NCBI GenBank assembly: GCA_965153355.1
Contig: OZ231126.1
Location: forward strand, 110,918,001-110,982,000
DNA: 64,000 bases
Reading direction: 5' to 3'
From: Flaccisagitta enflata
Taxonomy: Eukaryota > Chaetognatha > Sagittoidea > Aphragmophora
In this document: one piece after another, positions 11,449-21,289 of the stretch
Numbering within the stretch: position 1 is the stretch's first letter
Layout of the letters: each line of letters starts with the position of its first letter
Made by a program: the position numbers and the translations under genes
The notes under the pieces: model-generated
Databases searched by the model: none
The model's input: only the letters and a program-made list of their open reading frames with translations
What the model was told of the DNA's origin: nothing

Positions 11449-11672
11449 TTTAGTTGCGTGCACGCAACTACACAACCCGCTCTGTCCATCTGTCGGTCGG
11501 TCCGTCGGTCACGTTTAGGTCACGCCTACTTTTTTTTGGCATTTACAAGTGGTTTAGGGGTTACTGCTCCTGCCCAACCATCTAATTGGTAAATTTCATC
11601 ACAGCCCCTGCCCACCCGCACGCGACTAGGGCAGCTGGGTATCCGGCCTTGTTATTTCTGTTAGCATTGCAT
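11449..11672 (-). repeat. Family A repeat, reverse orientation
   Basis: It starts TTTTTAGTTGCGTGCACGCA, followed by CCGCTCTGTCC and GGTCGGTCCGTCGG. It ends with CCCCTGCCCACCCGCACGCG and GTATCCGGCCTTGTT. The palindromic left end is almost intact. Confidence 0.85.
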
Positions 11673-11765
11673 TAAAAAGTCAGAAACAATATTTAGGTAG
11701 GGTCTTGATAGACTATACAGTCTTTACCGCTATCTTTGCAACTTTTGTTTCGGTTGCATACCTTT

Positions 11766-11941
11766 TTAGTCGTGGACACGCAACTACACCCTGCCGTGTC
11801 GGTCGGTATGTTGATAGGTTCATTGGTCCGTCGGTCTGTCTGTTGGTCCGTGACCATGAGTCAAAAAAGTGTGAAAACGCATATTTCCGCCCCTGCCCTC
11901 TTGTCCTTAACTGGTATTGGCTGTGTATCCGGCCTTGTTAC
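11766..11941 (-). repeat. Family A repeat, reverse orientation
   Basis: TTTTTAGTCGTGGACACGCA, CTACACCCTGCCGTGTCGG, a core of GGTCCGTC-like units, CCGCCCCTGCCC and GTGTATCCGGCCTTGTT in order. It lies only 94 bp from the preceding copy. Confidence 0.8.
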
Positions 11942-11982
11942 TTTGTCATTCTCACAAATTAATAGCCATTGTACATGTGAGG

Positions 11983-11986
<4 letters not shown>

Positions 11987-12080
<94 letters not shown>

Positions 12081-12174
12081 AAGAGAGACAGAGAAAGAGA
12101 GACAGAGAAAGAGAGACAGAGAAAGAGAGACAGAGAAAGAGAGACAGAGAGAGAGAACAGAAAGAGACAGAGAT
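11987..12174 (+). repeat. (GA)n / (GACAGAGAAA)n microsatellite
   Basis: Roughly 45 GA units followed by an array of GACAGAGAAAGA-like units. Confidence 0.95.
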
Positions 12175-12179
12175 CTATA

Positions 12180-12600
12180 AACAAGTGATACCAATGTTGT
12201 GAGAGCTCATAGGTATCATCATTATGGTTAGATGTTAGAGCTCTGTTGCAAATATGGTGAAGAAAGAGTTGGGTAAAGGAGCATTCGTGTGTCCTTGAAT
12301 TTTTTTTACACTGTTGTTGAAACCACTGTTAAGATATGGACTAAGCCCTTAATGTATCAATATATATAAATATATATTTTAAAAACGTTTGTGGATAGAC
12401 CTTGCCATAGTAGTTTGTTGGATACCATTTGAAATAAAGGTATGTATTTTACGTACAATAATATCCCAATGAAAAACATAATTCTGATGTCTTGTTAATG
12501 TTACTGCTGTATGCAAATTTGCAGAGCTCTTTCAACTCTTTAACGCACGGCTTTTTTGTTTTTCACTTTTTTTTTTTTTGTTTTAACTAATGAATCATGG
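12180..12600. other. Non-coding stretch, nothing recognised
   Basis: AT-rich, with an ATATATAAATATATATTT block near 12360. No ORF of ordinary composition was seen. Confidence 0.5.
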
Positions 12601-12611
12601 ACAAATTAGAA

Positions 12612-12633
12612 GCAAGAGAGAGAGAGAAGAGAG

Positions 12634-12721
<88 letters not shown>
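12612..12721 (+). repeat. (GA)n microsatellite
   Basis: More than 45 GA units with a few interruptions at the start. Confidence 0.95.
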
Positions 12722-12723
<2 letters not shown>

Positions 12724-13180
12724 AACAGAGAGATCCATTGGTCCATTTGTCCTATGGGACACGGGGGTTACAACCTAAAATCATCTCTTTATGGTCCAAA
12801 ATTGGCAATCTCAGATATAAAATCAATCTTCTAAGGCCTCAGATCAGCCATTTTTGGTCAAAAGTCACCCCTCTTACATTCTAAGTGAACATTCCCAGGC
12901 TTGTATTTGGACCTCTATTGCATTAATTGTCCAGTTGCTGGTCAGGAGTTATTCTTATTAAATATGCAACCGAAATGATGCATGATTAGCCGCTACTTGT
13001 TAGGCAGGGTAATTGCTTGAATGTAGTGATTGAAGTGCGATTTATGGCATTGAATACTTCTAATTTTTAAATAATGGATTTTTTTAAATTACATGATTTA
13101 GACCAATTTATTGCAATGGTCAGCCTTTTTAATCGTCTGATGATGCACTGTATTGTACAAGCCATTGTATTATATTGCCT
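12722..13180. other. Non-coding stretch, nothing recognised
   Basis: No supported gene or repeat family was seen between the GA tract and the next family A fragment. Confidence 0.4.
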
Positions 13181-13183
13181 CAT

Positions 13184-13277
13184 TTTTAGTCGCGGACAAA
13201 CAATTTTACACCTTGCCATGTCAGTCGGTAGGTCGGTATGTCGGTCCGTCTGTCAGTTTGTTGGTCCATCCATCACA
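13184..13277 (-). repeat. Family A left fragment joined to a family B copy
   Basis: TTTTTAGTCGCGGACAAACA followed by CACCTTGCCATGTCAGTCGG and GGTCNGT units, cut off at CATCACATTTT, where a family B copy begins. Confidence 0.7.
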
Positions 13278-13486
13278 TTTTAATTGTGGACACGCAACTC
13301 TATAAGAGGCTTTGTTCATCCGTCAGTTCGTCGGTCCGTCGGTCCGTTCGGGGTCATCGAGTTGAAAAGTGGAAAAACAAGCGATATAGGGACTTTTGTG
13401 ATTGTCTGAGGTTAGTGGGGTTGGGGGTGTGGATGGGGGCTGGATGCCCTGCCCACCCGTCCGCAACAATATTATGACCTCAAGTG
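13276..13486 (+). repeat. Family B repeat
   Basis: It starts TTTAATTGTGGACACGCAAC, has GGCTTTGTTC and CGTCGGTCCGTCGGTCC, and ends GCTGGATGCC...CCGTCCGCAACAATATTATG. It closely parallels 10147-10352. Confidence 0.75.
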
Positions 13487-13502
13487 TTATTTATAGTCAG
13501 GG

Positions 13503-13512
13503 NNNNNNNNNN
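13503..13512. other. Assembly gap (10 N)
   Basis: Ten N bases. The true gap size and the continuity of the sequence on either side are unknown. Confidence 1.
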
Positions 13513-13604
13513 CTGTCCAGGACATGGTATGCATAGTTTAGTGTCTAGGCGAGTGTTTTCATTGTTGACAAACCATCTCGGGAACTTACGAGCAATTGTT
13601 CCCG

Positions 13605-13994
13605 ATGGATATTAATGAAAATCGTATTAAAGTGGGATCAGAACGTTTGTTTGGCTTACCAGTGACTAACATTGGACAGCTAATTAAGCCTAATAAGTAT
13701 CTAAGTTTTAATTTAACACCTTTGCTAAATGAAATTCGAAATGAGGGGGAAATTGTTAAGTTGATTTCTAATAAGCAAGCTAAAGAACAATTGAAAGCTT
13801 TCGCCCAAGCTTCATCATTACCCAAGCCCCAAAAAAGTTCCACCCCCCGAAAAAAAGCTGACAAAAGTTCTGAGAGCATGTTAAAAGGGGAAACCGAGTT
13901 TTTTTCTGACCCCGATTTTTCTCCTGAGGATTCAAAATTTGGTACCGGTCCAAAGATTGAAAAGAAAAGAATTCTTTGGAAGACTTTGTTTTAG
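13605..13994 (+). CDS. Uncharacterised ORF upstream of the integrase
   Basis: About 130 codons from the ATG at 13605, ending at a TAG (13992-13994). The frame stays open upstream of the ATG for some distance. The first 70 residues look globular (VGSERLFGLPVTNIGQLI near the start); the remainder is Lys/Ser/Pro-rich and basic. It is in the same frame as the integrase ORF that starts at 14001, only six bases after the stop. It could therefore be an N-terminal part of the integrase product cut off by a nonsense change, or a separate small gene. I do not recognise the domain. Confidence 0.4.
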   Translation: MDINENRIKVGSERLFGLPVTNIGQLIKPNKYLSFNLTPLLNEIRNEGEIVKLISNKQAKEQLKAFAQASSLPKPQKSSTPRKKADKSSESMLKGETEFFSDPDFSPEDSKFGTGPKIEKKRILWKTLF

Positions 13995-14493
13995 GAAAAT
14001 ATGAATGAAAGTGAGAAAAAAACAGCTAGTGATATATATCACAGTGTGTCAGGTCCGGCCTTGTACGCTTCAAAGGGGGTGGTAAAAAAAGAATTAGAAA
14101 ATAAGTTGGGAAGAAAAATTAGTCCGAGAGTGCAAGAATTTCTTTTGGGTGAAAGAAGTTTTACGCAGCACAGAAGCAGAAGAAAACATTTTCCGCGTCG
14201 CTGTATTGAAACACTTTCCTGCGATTTGGGTTAGTATAATATGAGGGTGATGAGTAAGTGGTTGAGGAACGATATGAATGAGGTCTCTTTACTTTCAGGT
14301 GATTTGCAAGCACTGGGGAAATTTAATCATGGAATGAAATGGTTATTTCTCACAATATGCCATTCGTCCCAGTATTTGTATTTGGCTGCTATAAAATCTA
14401 AGGAGAAAACATCCATGATAAAAGCCTTTGATGACATGTGGGCTGAATTGCCGCTAAAAGGACGTAACATTCAGTTTCTACACTGCGACGAAG

Positions 14494-14537
<44 letters not shown>

Positions 14538-14564
14538 TTTGAAGAATGAATGAATCAATATTAG
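14494..14564 (+). other. Predicted 71-nt intron made of GA repeat
   Basis: The donor GTAAGAGAGAG follows the codon block for HCDEG. The acceptor AATCAATATTAG ends at 14564, after which the integrase core continues. Most of the intron is (GA)n starting five bases after the donor. Confidence 0.7.
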
Positions 14565-15090
14565 GGAACGAATATAAAAGCGTAGCAGCCTACCTGAAGA
14601 ACAAATACGGCACTTTGGTATACCGCACAACGACAGGAATACAGGTATGTGAAGCGGTTTTACTGCTCCTACCCAAATTATCTTGACACCTCAATTATGT
14701 CCCCCCCTGCTCCACCCGCACGCAACTGGGGTAGTCGTGTATTCGTTCTTGTTACCTATATCGTTTGTTTTGGTAGGCATCTCTCGCTGAGAGGTACATG
14801 AAACAATCATTAACTAAGTTATACAAGTTAATGTATCTCTCCGACGATCTCAAGTGGATTCAATGGGTAAAGGACGTGCAATTAAGTGAAAACCGTTGCA
14901 AGCGAGCCGCCCTGGATGGATACTCACCAGTTGAAATTGTTGAAAATAAGAAATATGAAGATAATGTTTTAAAAATGAATGCTAAAAAAGCTATAGAACA
15001 TGAAAAAAAACATGGTAAAAAAGTTTGGGATGCGAATGATTTAGATGATATTCATAAAGGTGATTTAGTGAGAGTAGCTGTAAGCCCTAA

Positions 15091-16729
15091 CAAGGCCAAC
15101 ACCTATAAGTCGCGTGCGAGACTTACTTACATAATCGCCTAATTATATAAGTGCGTTATTTCCTGTAATGACGAAAATGACTATAATTACATATTGACCT
15201 ATAATTGACCATTATGACCTATGATTACCAATAGTTATAATTACCTATAGTTATAATTACCTATAATTACCCATAATCAAATAATGACCTTTAAGTACCT
15301 ATAAAGACCTATGATTACCTACAATTACATATGGACCAATGATTACCTATAATGACATATGATTACCCATGATTACCCACAATTACCTAAAATAACATAA
15401 TGACCTATAATTACCTATAATGACCTATGATTACCTATAATTACCAATATCTACCTATAATTACTCATAATCAAATGATGACCTATAAGTACCTATAAAG
15501 AACTATGATTACCTATAATTACATGTGGACCAATAGTTACCTATAATGACCTATGATTACCCATAATTACCTATAATTGCATAATGACCTGTAATTACCT
15601 ATAATGACCTATGATTACCCATAATTACCTATAATTGCATAATGACCTATGATTACCTATAATTATCTATGATTAGCTATAAATACCTATAATCGAATAA
15701 TGACTTAGAATTACCTATAATTGTTTATTGACGTATAATTACCTATAATGACCTATGATTACCTATAATTACCTATAATTACGTAATGACCTATAATTAC
15801 CTTTAATGACCTTTGATTACCTATAATTACCTTTAATTTCATACTGACCTATTTTTACTTACAAATATCTATAATGACCTATAATTAGCTAAAATTACAT
15901 AATAACCTATAATTATCTATAATGATCTATAATTACCTTTTATTACCTATAATTATCTATAATTACATGATGACCTATAATTACCAATAATGACCTATAA
16001 TTGCATAATGACCTATAATGACCTATAGTTACCTCTTGTGACCTATAATTACATAATGACCTACAATTACCTGTTATTACCTATAATTACCTATAATTAC
16101 ATATAATTACAATAATTATCTATGATTACCAATAATGACCTATAATTGCATAATAACTTATAATTACCTATAATGACCTTAAAAATACCTATAATTACAC
16201 AATGACCTATAATTACCTACAACGACCTATGATTACCTATAATGACCTATGATTACCTATAATTGCATGATGACCTATAATTACCTATAGTTATGTAAAT
16301 AAAAAGTGAAATGACAATATTGACTAAAATGACTAAAATGACCCAGAATGACTTAGAATGACTAAAATGACAATAATTACTTAAAATGACTTGGAATGAC
16401 TTATTATGCCTTAAAATCACTTGAAATGACTCTGAATCACTTGAAATTACTTAAAATAACTTAAAATGACATAGAATGACTTATAATGATAAAAAGGACT
16501 ATATTGACTAAAATGACAAAAATGACTTAGAATGACTTAAAATGACTTAGAATGACTTAGAATGACTTAGAATGACTTAGAATGACTTAGAATGACTAAA
16601 AATGACTTAAAGAAATAAAATTGATAAAAAAAGTAAAGTGTGACCAACCGACCGACCAACCGACCAACCGACCAACCAACCGACCAACGGACAAGGCGGG
16701 TTGTAGAGTCGCGTGCATGCAACTAAAAA
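15091..16729 (+). repeat. Family A2 element with 10-bp satellite core, inside the integrase
   Basis: The left end CAAGGCCAACACCTATAAGT is shared with the element at 31868. Next come about 1.15 kb of degenerate 10-11 bp units (ATAATTACCT, ATAATGACCT), then about 0.3 kb of AGAATGACTT units. The family A right end follows: AAAGTAAAGTGTGACC, a CCGACCAA core, GTAGAGTCGCGTGCATGC and AACTAAAAA. Removing 15091-16729 rejoins the integrase reading frame on both sides, so this is an insertion into coding sequence with no, or at most a 2-base, target duplication. Confidence 0.85.
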
Positions 16730-17063
16730 TATATTTGACAAAGTTTATTTGATTCGCTTTGGTGAGGAAAGCTATCGTGTCAAGGAAATAATAGATAGCG
16801 CCCCACCTGTTTACGTTTTGGAAGGTAATCATAAAGGCCTGTATTATCGTCAACAGTTGAGCAAAATTTTACCTATAAATAGCGAAGGCAGAAAAGATTT
16901 GTACATTAAGAGTGAGAAGAAGATAGAGGGACGTGTGTCCAGATCTGGAAAAAAAAGTGGACAAAAAATTCTTTATTTATTGAAAAGCTATCAGCGTGGT
17001 GGTCCAGGGCGTTACATTGATGAGACAGAAAAGAAAAAGCTGGAAAAACTTAATTTATTGTAG

Positions 17064-18123
17064 ATAATTGCAGCGGATCAATTCATCACAGTTCTTTCAA
17101 ATTATAATCAGGCATATTTTAGAGATAATGAACCCGCTTCATTTAAAAATATTGTGTCTAATGAATTGATTTTTGATAAAGAGTCTGAGGTAAGTTTGAT
17201 AGAGCTTAGTTTAAAGTTTGATTTCGAAGTTAGAGATAAGCAAGCTTCTGTATATTCTTTGATTTTCTATTCACTACTGATGGGCAATCGTTTGGGAAGG
17301 ATTATGAGGCAACTTTAGATGATAAATGTCTTAACAATGGATATGATGTTTGCAATGAGCTGAACAACTTGCTTTATAAAAAATGTCAACGCCTAAAAGA
17401 CCGCGGGAGAGCGATATTCTATTGGGGTACGAATAACAGGATCTGGATGCGCTTTCATCCTCAAGACTATCTTACCATAGTGCTCAGAGAAAAAACGCTG
17501 CAAATTACAGCCTTAGCCCTTTGTTAAGCTAAAATGGTGACATATAATCATGGCCCTGCTTTACATAGGAGCGGCGACTAAGGACGCAAAAATCGACGCC
17601 ATGATTGTTGGAAAAACAAAAGTGAGTTTAGACTGACAAACCAACTGATGGATGGATGGATGGGTAGATAGATAGGTTTAAGTTAAGTATAGATAAGTTT
17701 TCTCATATTTCATGTCATTTTCACCTTCAGAAAGCCGACAATTTTGTGGGGCCCGATGGAAAGACATACAAATTCTCAGACGACTACAAATTCACCTTGG
17801 ATTCTGTATGTGAGACGTCAGACTTCTTTTCTCTACAACCTATACTAGATAATGTTCCTTCAGAATTCTTAGTTTTTTCTAGTATCGCGGGTGAATCGGA
17901 AGTCGCGGGTTACAAAGTAAATTTACTGTGCTTTTGTACGCTTGACAGTAAAACCGTGGGTGAGCGCGTGTGTTTAAGATTTGGAGCCGACCGCGTGTAC
18001 GTGCCTCTAGCGGATAACTATATAAAAGAAATTCATACAGAGCTCCGCTCACTTGACAATTCTCTGCTGAATTTGAAAGGCTTTGTGAGAGCTCTACTCC
18101 ATATAAGACAGAAAAAAACATGA
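17064..18123 (+). pseudogene. Penton-like minor capsid protein of Polinton type
   Basis: The predicted role is the vertex (penton) single-jelly-roll capsid protein. Open segments: 17064-17302 (DQFITVLSNYNQ...SLIELSLKF, resembling the family start), a frame-shifted continuation to about 17525 (IFYWGTNNRIWMRF), an exon with its own ATG near 17550 that ends at GTGAGT (about 17621), and the exon 17732-18123. The last exon carries the family's typical end: YKVNLLCFC, KTVGERVCLRF, YVPLADNYIKEI and ALLHIRQKK, matching the usual 'vGd..pLLR...LHFRr' pattern. No ATG opens the first segment (an ATA stands there). Its stop TGA overlaps the ATG of the next gene (ATGA), as in compact viral genomes. At least one frameshift makes it a probable relic. 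Confidence 0.7.
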
Positions 18124-18437
18124 AACGCTTACCATTACCTAGGCATTTAAGATTACAAGGGGGGAGGTGGTTGAGTAAAGCATTTGCATTAAAACCCGTG
18201 TTGAAATTGGCGGTGAAAAAGTTTTGGGGGATGGGGGATAAGAGGGGGGTAAAGCGTTTAGGCTCCCAATTAATCGAGTGGGGAGCTGACGCTTTAACTA
18301 GTTTGGCTAAAAAACAAATGATTGGAGGATCGTTACCGCATATAAAAGGCTTGCATTCGCTTCCTTCGCTTATTCCTACCTTAACCTCGACCGAGACGAG
18401 AAACCCCGTAGTGAGAAAAAGAAAAAAAGAGGATTAA
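18120..18437 (+). CDS. Small basic pX-like protein
   Basis: A 105-codon intact ORF whose ATG overlaps the penton stop codon by four bases. It is strongly basic, with LQGGRW near residue 12, a hydrophobic/basic middle and a KRKKED end. Known Polintons and adenoviruses carry a small basic core or minor capsid protein with a similar Gly-rich start and helical middle. The second penton gene in this window (minus strand, 62 kb) is also followed by a small protein with an analogous RGHWAGGRF start. Assignment rests on position and composition, so it is tentative. Confidence 0.5.
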   Translation: MKRLPLPRHLRLQGGRWLSKAFALKPVLKLAVKKFWGMGDKRGVKRLGSQLIEWGADALTSLAKKQMIGGSLPHIKGLHSLPSLIPTLTSTETRNPVVRKRKKED

Positions 18438-18444
18438 AAGAAAG

Positions 18445-18680
18445 ACGGAATAGAAAAAAGCTAGAAAAAGAGGAGGAAAGAAAGGCAGAGTAGCAGGAAG
18501 AAAGAAAGGAAGAGGAGGAGGAAGAAAGAAAGGAAGAGGAGGAGGAAGAAAGAAAGGAAGAGGAGGAGGAAGAAAAAAAGGAAGAGGAGGAGGAGGAAGA
18601 AAGAAAGGAGGAAGAAGGAAGAAAGGAAAAGGAGGAAGGAAGAAAGGAAAAGGGGGAAGGAAGAAAGGAAAATCAGTGAG
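18445..18680 (+). repeat. Purine-rich GAAGGA tract
   Basis: A run of AGGAGGAAGAAAGAAAGGAA-type units with no convincing reading frame, lying between the pX-like gene and the capsid gene. Confidence 0.8.
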
Positions 18681-18807
18681 TTTTTCTATATTTGATAAGA
18701 AGTGAGAAATTTTGTAACAATGGATAAGGGCACGTTAGGTTACGCTGGTACCCCCGTCGCAAATGAGACGCAGGAAATGTTCAATCATTTTTCACCTCCC
18801 GGAGTTG

Positions 18808-18810
18808 GTA

Positions 18811-18883
<73 letters not shown>

Positions 18884-18922
18884 CAGGCAAAAGCTTTCAT
18901 CTTATCACTTAACCATTCTCAG
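18808..18922 (+). other. Predicted capsid-gene intron with GA tract
   Basis: Donor GTAAGTGAGAGAG, about 35 GA units, acceptor CCATTCTCAG. Joining 18807 to 18923 keeps the capsid frame. The GA repeat begins directly after the consensus donor. Confidence 0.75.
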
Positions 18923-19262
18923 ATCACACGATTGATAAAATCTACTACGATGAAGTGCTACCAATTATTCCTTGTGTAAGCACCACAAAACGGATCGAGT
19001 TCAACATTCCTCCAGTACCTGGTAAATTTTTGTGGGATAAGTTAATCGTAGCTGTTTATCAAAGTGACACACATTTTACAGGGGTTTACTTTTTCATTAG
19101 CATTTACGGACTTATCGCAAACAACTTTATCCTTCACGGTCCGTTTGACTTTGGCAAACGGTGATGCGATTCCACCAATTGTAGAAGGTGATGAAAAAAA
19201 AGGAATAACGGAATATCAAGGATGTGGCTTGATCAATCTCCCCGCCGCGACACTTTTTAAAG

Positions 19263-19336
19263 GTAAAATTTGTTAGTCTGTTGAATGATTAGTCAACTAT
19301 GTCGGAATCTCTGAACCGCGCGATCAGTTTCATGTA

Positions 19337-19382
<46 letters not shown>

Positions 19383-19410
19383 AATTGAATTGTATTCTAT
19401 TGCTTTTCAG
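19263..19410 (+). other. Predicted capsid-gene intron with GA tract
   Basis: Donor GTAAAATTTG after a TTTAAAG exon end, GA repeat 19341-19378, acceptor TATTGCTTTTCAG. The codon split by the intron gives a sensible Asp in the conserved region. Confidence 0.7.
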
Positions 19411-19962
19411 ATATGACTTTGAGGATCAACCAAACGCAACTAAGCGCTACTTCAGGGGCTTATGGCATATGTTCTTACATTGCCAAATTTTTTCCCTGCT
19501 GTAAAAAATTCCAAATTTGAAGCATTTGGATATTTTACAGATTCAGATCCTGCTAATTGCAACCCTTTTCAATTTGATGGGTTTGGCACTCGTGCAATGC
19601 TTACAGATCAGTCAAAAGATTACCATTTAGTCGCTCCTTTATGGCATGGTCTCGCATTCCAAAATCGAGCCATTCCGAGTATGGTTCCTTTATTTTTAGC
19701 AAAATTTGTCATAAAAAGCGGTGTCCCAACTGCAGCAACAAGTAATAATGATTTTTTTTATGAAATAAAAAATCCAGTTTTGAGAGTAAAACGTGTGAAA
19801 TGCATTGATTCTGTAGTTCATAGATTTGAACAAGAACTTGTTCGCCAAACTTTTAAGTTTCCCTATTTACATTATTCTATTAGATCATTCATTATCCCTA
19901 AAGGTGTAAGAACGATAAATTTTCATGATGTTTTGGGACGAGTTTCCTGCCATCCCAAATAA

Positions 19963-20241
19963 CTGGATCCAGAATTCAAAGAGACTCTACATTGTGTAGT
20001 TAGGCGATTTCCTTCGATAGGCTTAACTCAGATTCGGTTTTCGGAGAGAAATCCAAAAGAAAAAAGAAAATTAAAATTTGTGCGAAGAAACCGCGGGGCA
20101 CTCCCCGATGAGACCCCGTGTCCTCTAAAGAACGCATTAAGAGGGATTTACTCAGTGATCATGAAGGTGGTGGGCAGCGCAGACGGCCATCAAACATCTT
20201 AATCTATGGAAACAAAGAAACAAAACTTGAGAAAACTGACA
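19963..20241 (+). other. Open segment between capsid half and hAT-like element
   Basis: After a TAA the capsid frame remains open for about 75 codons with ordinary composition (RRFPSIGLTQIRFSERNPKE). I do not recognise it and cannot say whether it is an exon. Confidence 0.25.
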
Positions 20242-20332
20242 GGTAGATGCAGCGGCGTAGGAGGAGGGACTTCCGGGACTTCCATGGAAGTCCCTGTTGT
20301 CGGGACACCAAAGTTGTCGGGACACCAAAGAA

Positions 20333-20333
<1 letters not shown>

Positions 20334-20412
<79 letters not shown>
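20334..20412 (+). repeat. (AC)n microsatellite
   Basis: About 38 AC units inside the hAT-like element. Confidence 0.95.
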
Positions 20413-20416
<4 letters not shown>

Positions 20417-20480
20417 CACACAAAAACACACAGACAAAAAATAGATGAACAGAGACTGAAACAGACAGACAAAAATATTT

Positions 20481-20570
20481 TAATGATGGAGAAAAAGACA
20501 TCCAAATGGGAACACAAACATTGAAATAAATGTATGTGTTCCCATTTGGATGTCTTTTTCTCCATCATTA
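20481..20570. repeat. Perfect 36-bp inverted repeat with 18-nt loop
   Basis: 20481-20516 (TAATGATGGAGAAAAAGACA...) is an exact reverse complement of 20535-20570. A transcript would fold into a long perfect hairpin. It sits within the hAT-like element. Confidence 0.9.
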
Positions 20571-20756
20571 ATTCGTCACCATACATATGATATATTCGCT
20601 GAAAGAACAAAAATAATTTTCAAAAATATTGGAAAAGAAAAGTAAAAAAAATAGAAATGCAGACTACGACACACCAAACAATAAATGTGCTTGCATAGTG
20701 GCAATCTAATGGACAAAGCCCAAGTAAGAAAAATGATTAGAATTGACATGCCATGA

Positions 20757-21289
20757 ACAGTCAGCGGACAAAACACAATAGGTATATATATCACTCCGTT
20801 GGTTTTGATCCAACCTACTGATGTTGAACAGAATGCTGTAAACAACAACTGGTTGTTGAAATTACAGCCGGCTGTTAAGTTACAAAATTGGCAAAAATCC
20901 AATTTTTCCAAAAAAAAATGACACCTGCAGATTCATACTCCTGATGAAATTCTGAGAAGTTTGATATATCACGCTTAACACTTTTTGTAAAATTTGTTTT
21001 TTTTAACATTGCATTATGATTGAATTAAACTATGATCAAATTCTTTTTTTATTTTCATGTAAAAGTATCTGTTGTGACATTTCAAACTTCTTAGAATTTT
21101 AACAGGATTATGAATCTGCAGGTCTCATTTTATTTGGTGAAAATTGGATTTTTGCCAACTTTGTAACTTAACAGCCGGCTGTAATTTTAACAACCAGTTG
21201 TTGTTTACAGCATTCTGTTCAACATCAGTGGGTTGGATCAAAACCAAAAGAGTGATATATATACCTATTGTGTTTTGTCCGCTGACTGT
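20757..21289. repeat. Foldback (long inverted repeat) inside the hAT-like element
   Basis: The left arm from 20757 (ACAGTCAGCGGACAAAACAC) to about 20975 is the reverse complement of about 21085-21289, which ends GTGTTTTGTCCGCTGACTGT. Arms of about 210 bp are highly similar and the loop is about 110 bp. It may be a separate MITE nested in the hAT-like element; no clear target duplication was found. Confidence 0.8.

Larger units (their letters stand above)
14001..17063 (+). pseudogene. Polinton/Maverick-type DDE integrase, interrupted
   Basis: The product would insert element DNA into the host genome. The first segment (14001-14234) has the N-terminal zinc-type/linker region ending FPRRCIE, then an in-frame TAG (14232-14234). 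The catalytic core follows in the same frame: GKFNHGMKWL, then LHCDEG, carrying the second acidic residue, and after an intron SLAERYMKQSL, carrying the Glu. The first Asp is probably that of SGDLQ. Two introns are inferred: 14494-14564 (GT..AG, largely GA repeat) and 14645-14776 (holding a family A fragment). The C-terminal domain is cut at 15090 by a 1.64-kb family A element and resumes at 16730 with the SH3/chromo-like PPVYVLEGNHKG region. The family match is good. The stop and the insertion argue that it is no longer functional. Confidence 0.8.
18720..19962 (+). pseudogene. Major capsid protein (double jelly roll), N-terminal part
   Basis: Predicted hexon-like capsid protein of Polinton type, from the family widely annotated in invertebrates as F54H12.2-like. 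Exon 1 is 18720-18807 (MFNHFSPPGV). An intron of 115 nt (18808-18922, mostly GA) follows. Exon 2 begins DHTIDKIYYDE. A small intron around 19014-19080 would restore a continuous frame through LTLANGDAIPP. Exon 3 ends at 19262. An intron of 148 nt with a GA tract follows, and exon 4 starts at 19411 (DMTLRINQTQLS). A T homopolymer near 19488 shifts the frame; the remainder reads in another frame through LRVKRVKCIDSVVHRFEQEL and RSFIIPKGVRTINFHDVLG, a very typical end of the first jelly-roll region. The C-terminal half resumes only at 24880. Confidence 0.72.

Noticed and set aside
15160-16610. Regular short repeats resembling a CRISPR-like array
   Set aside because: The units are degenerate 10-11 bp tandem repeats without unique spacers, within a eukaryotic mobile repeat.
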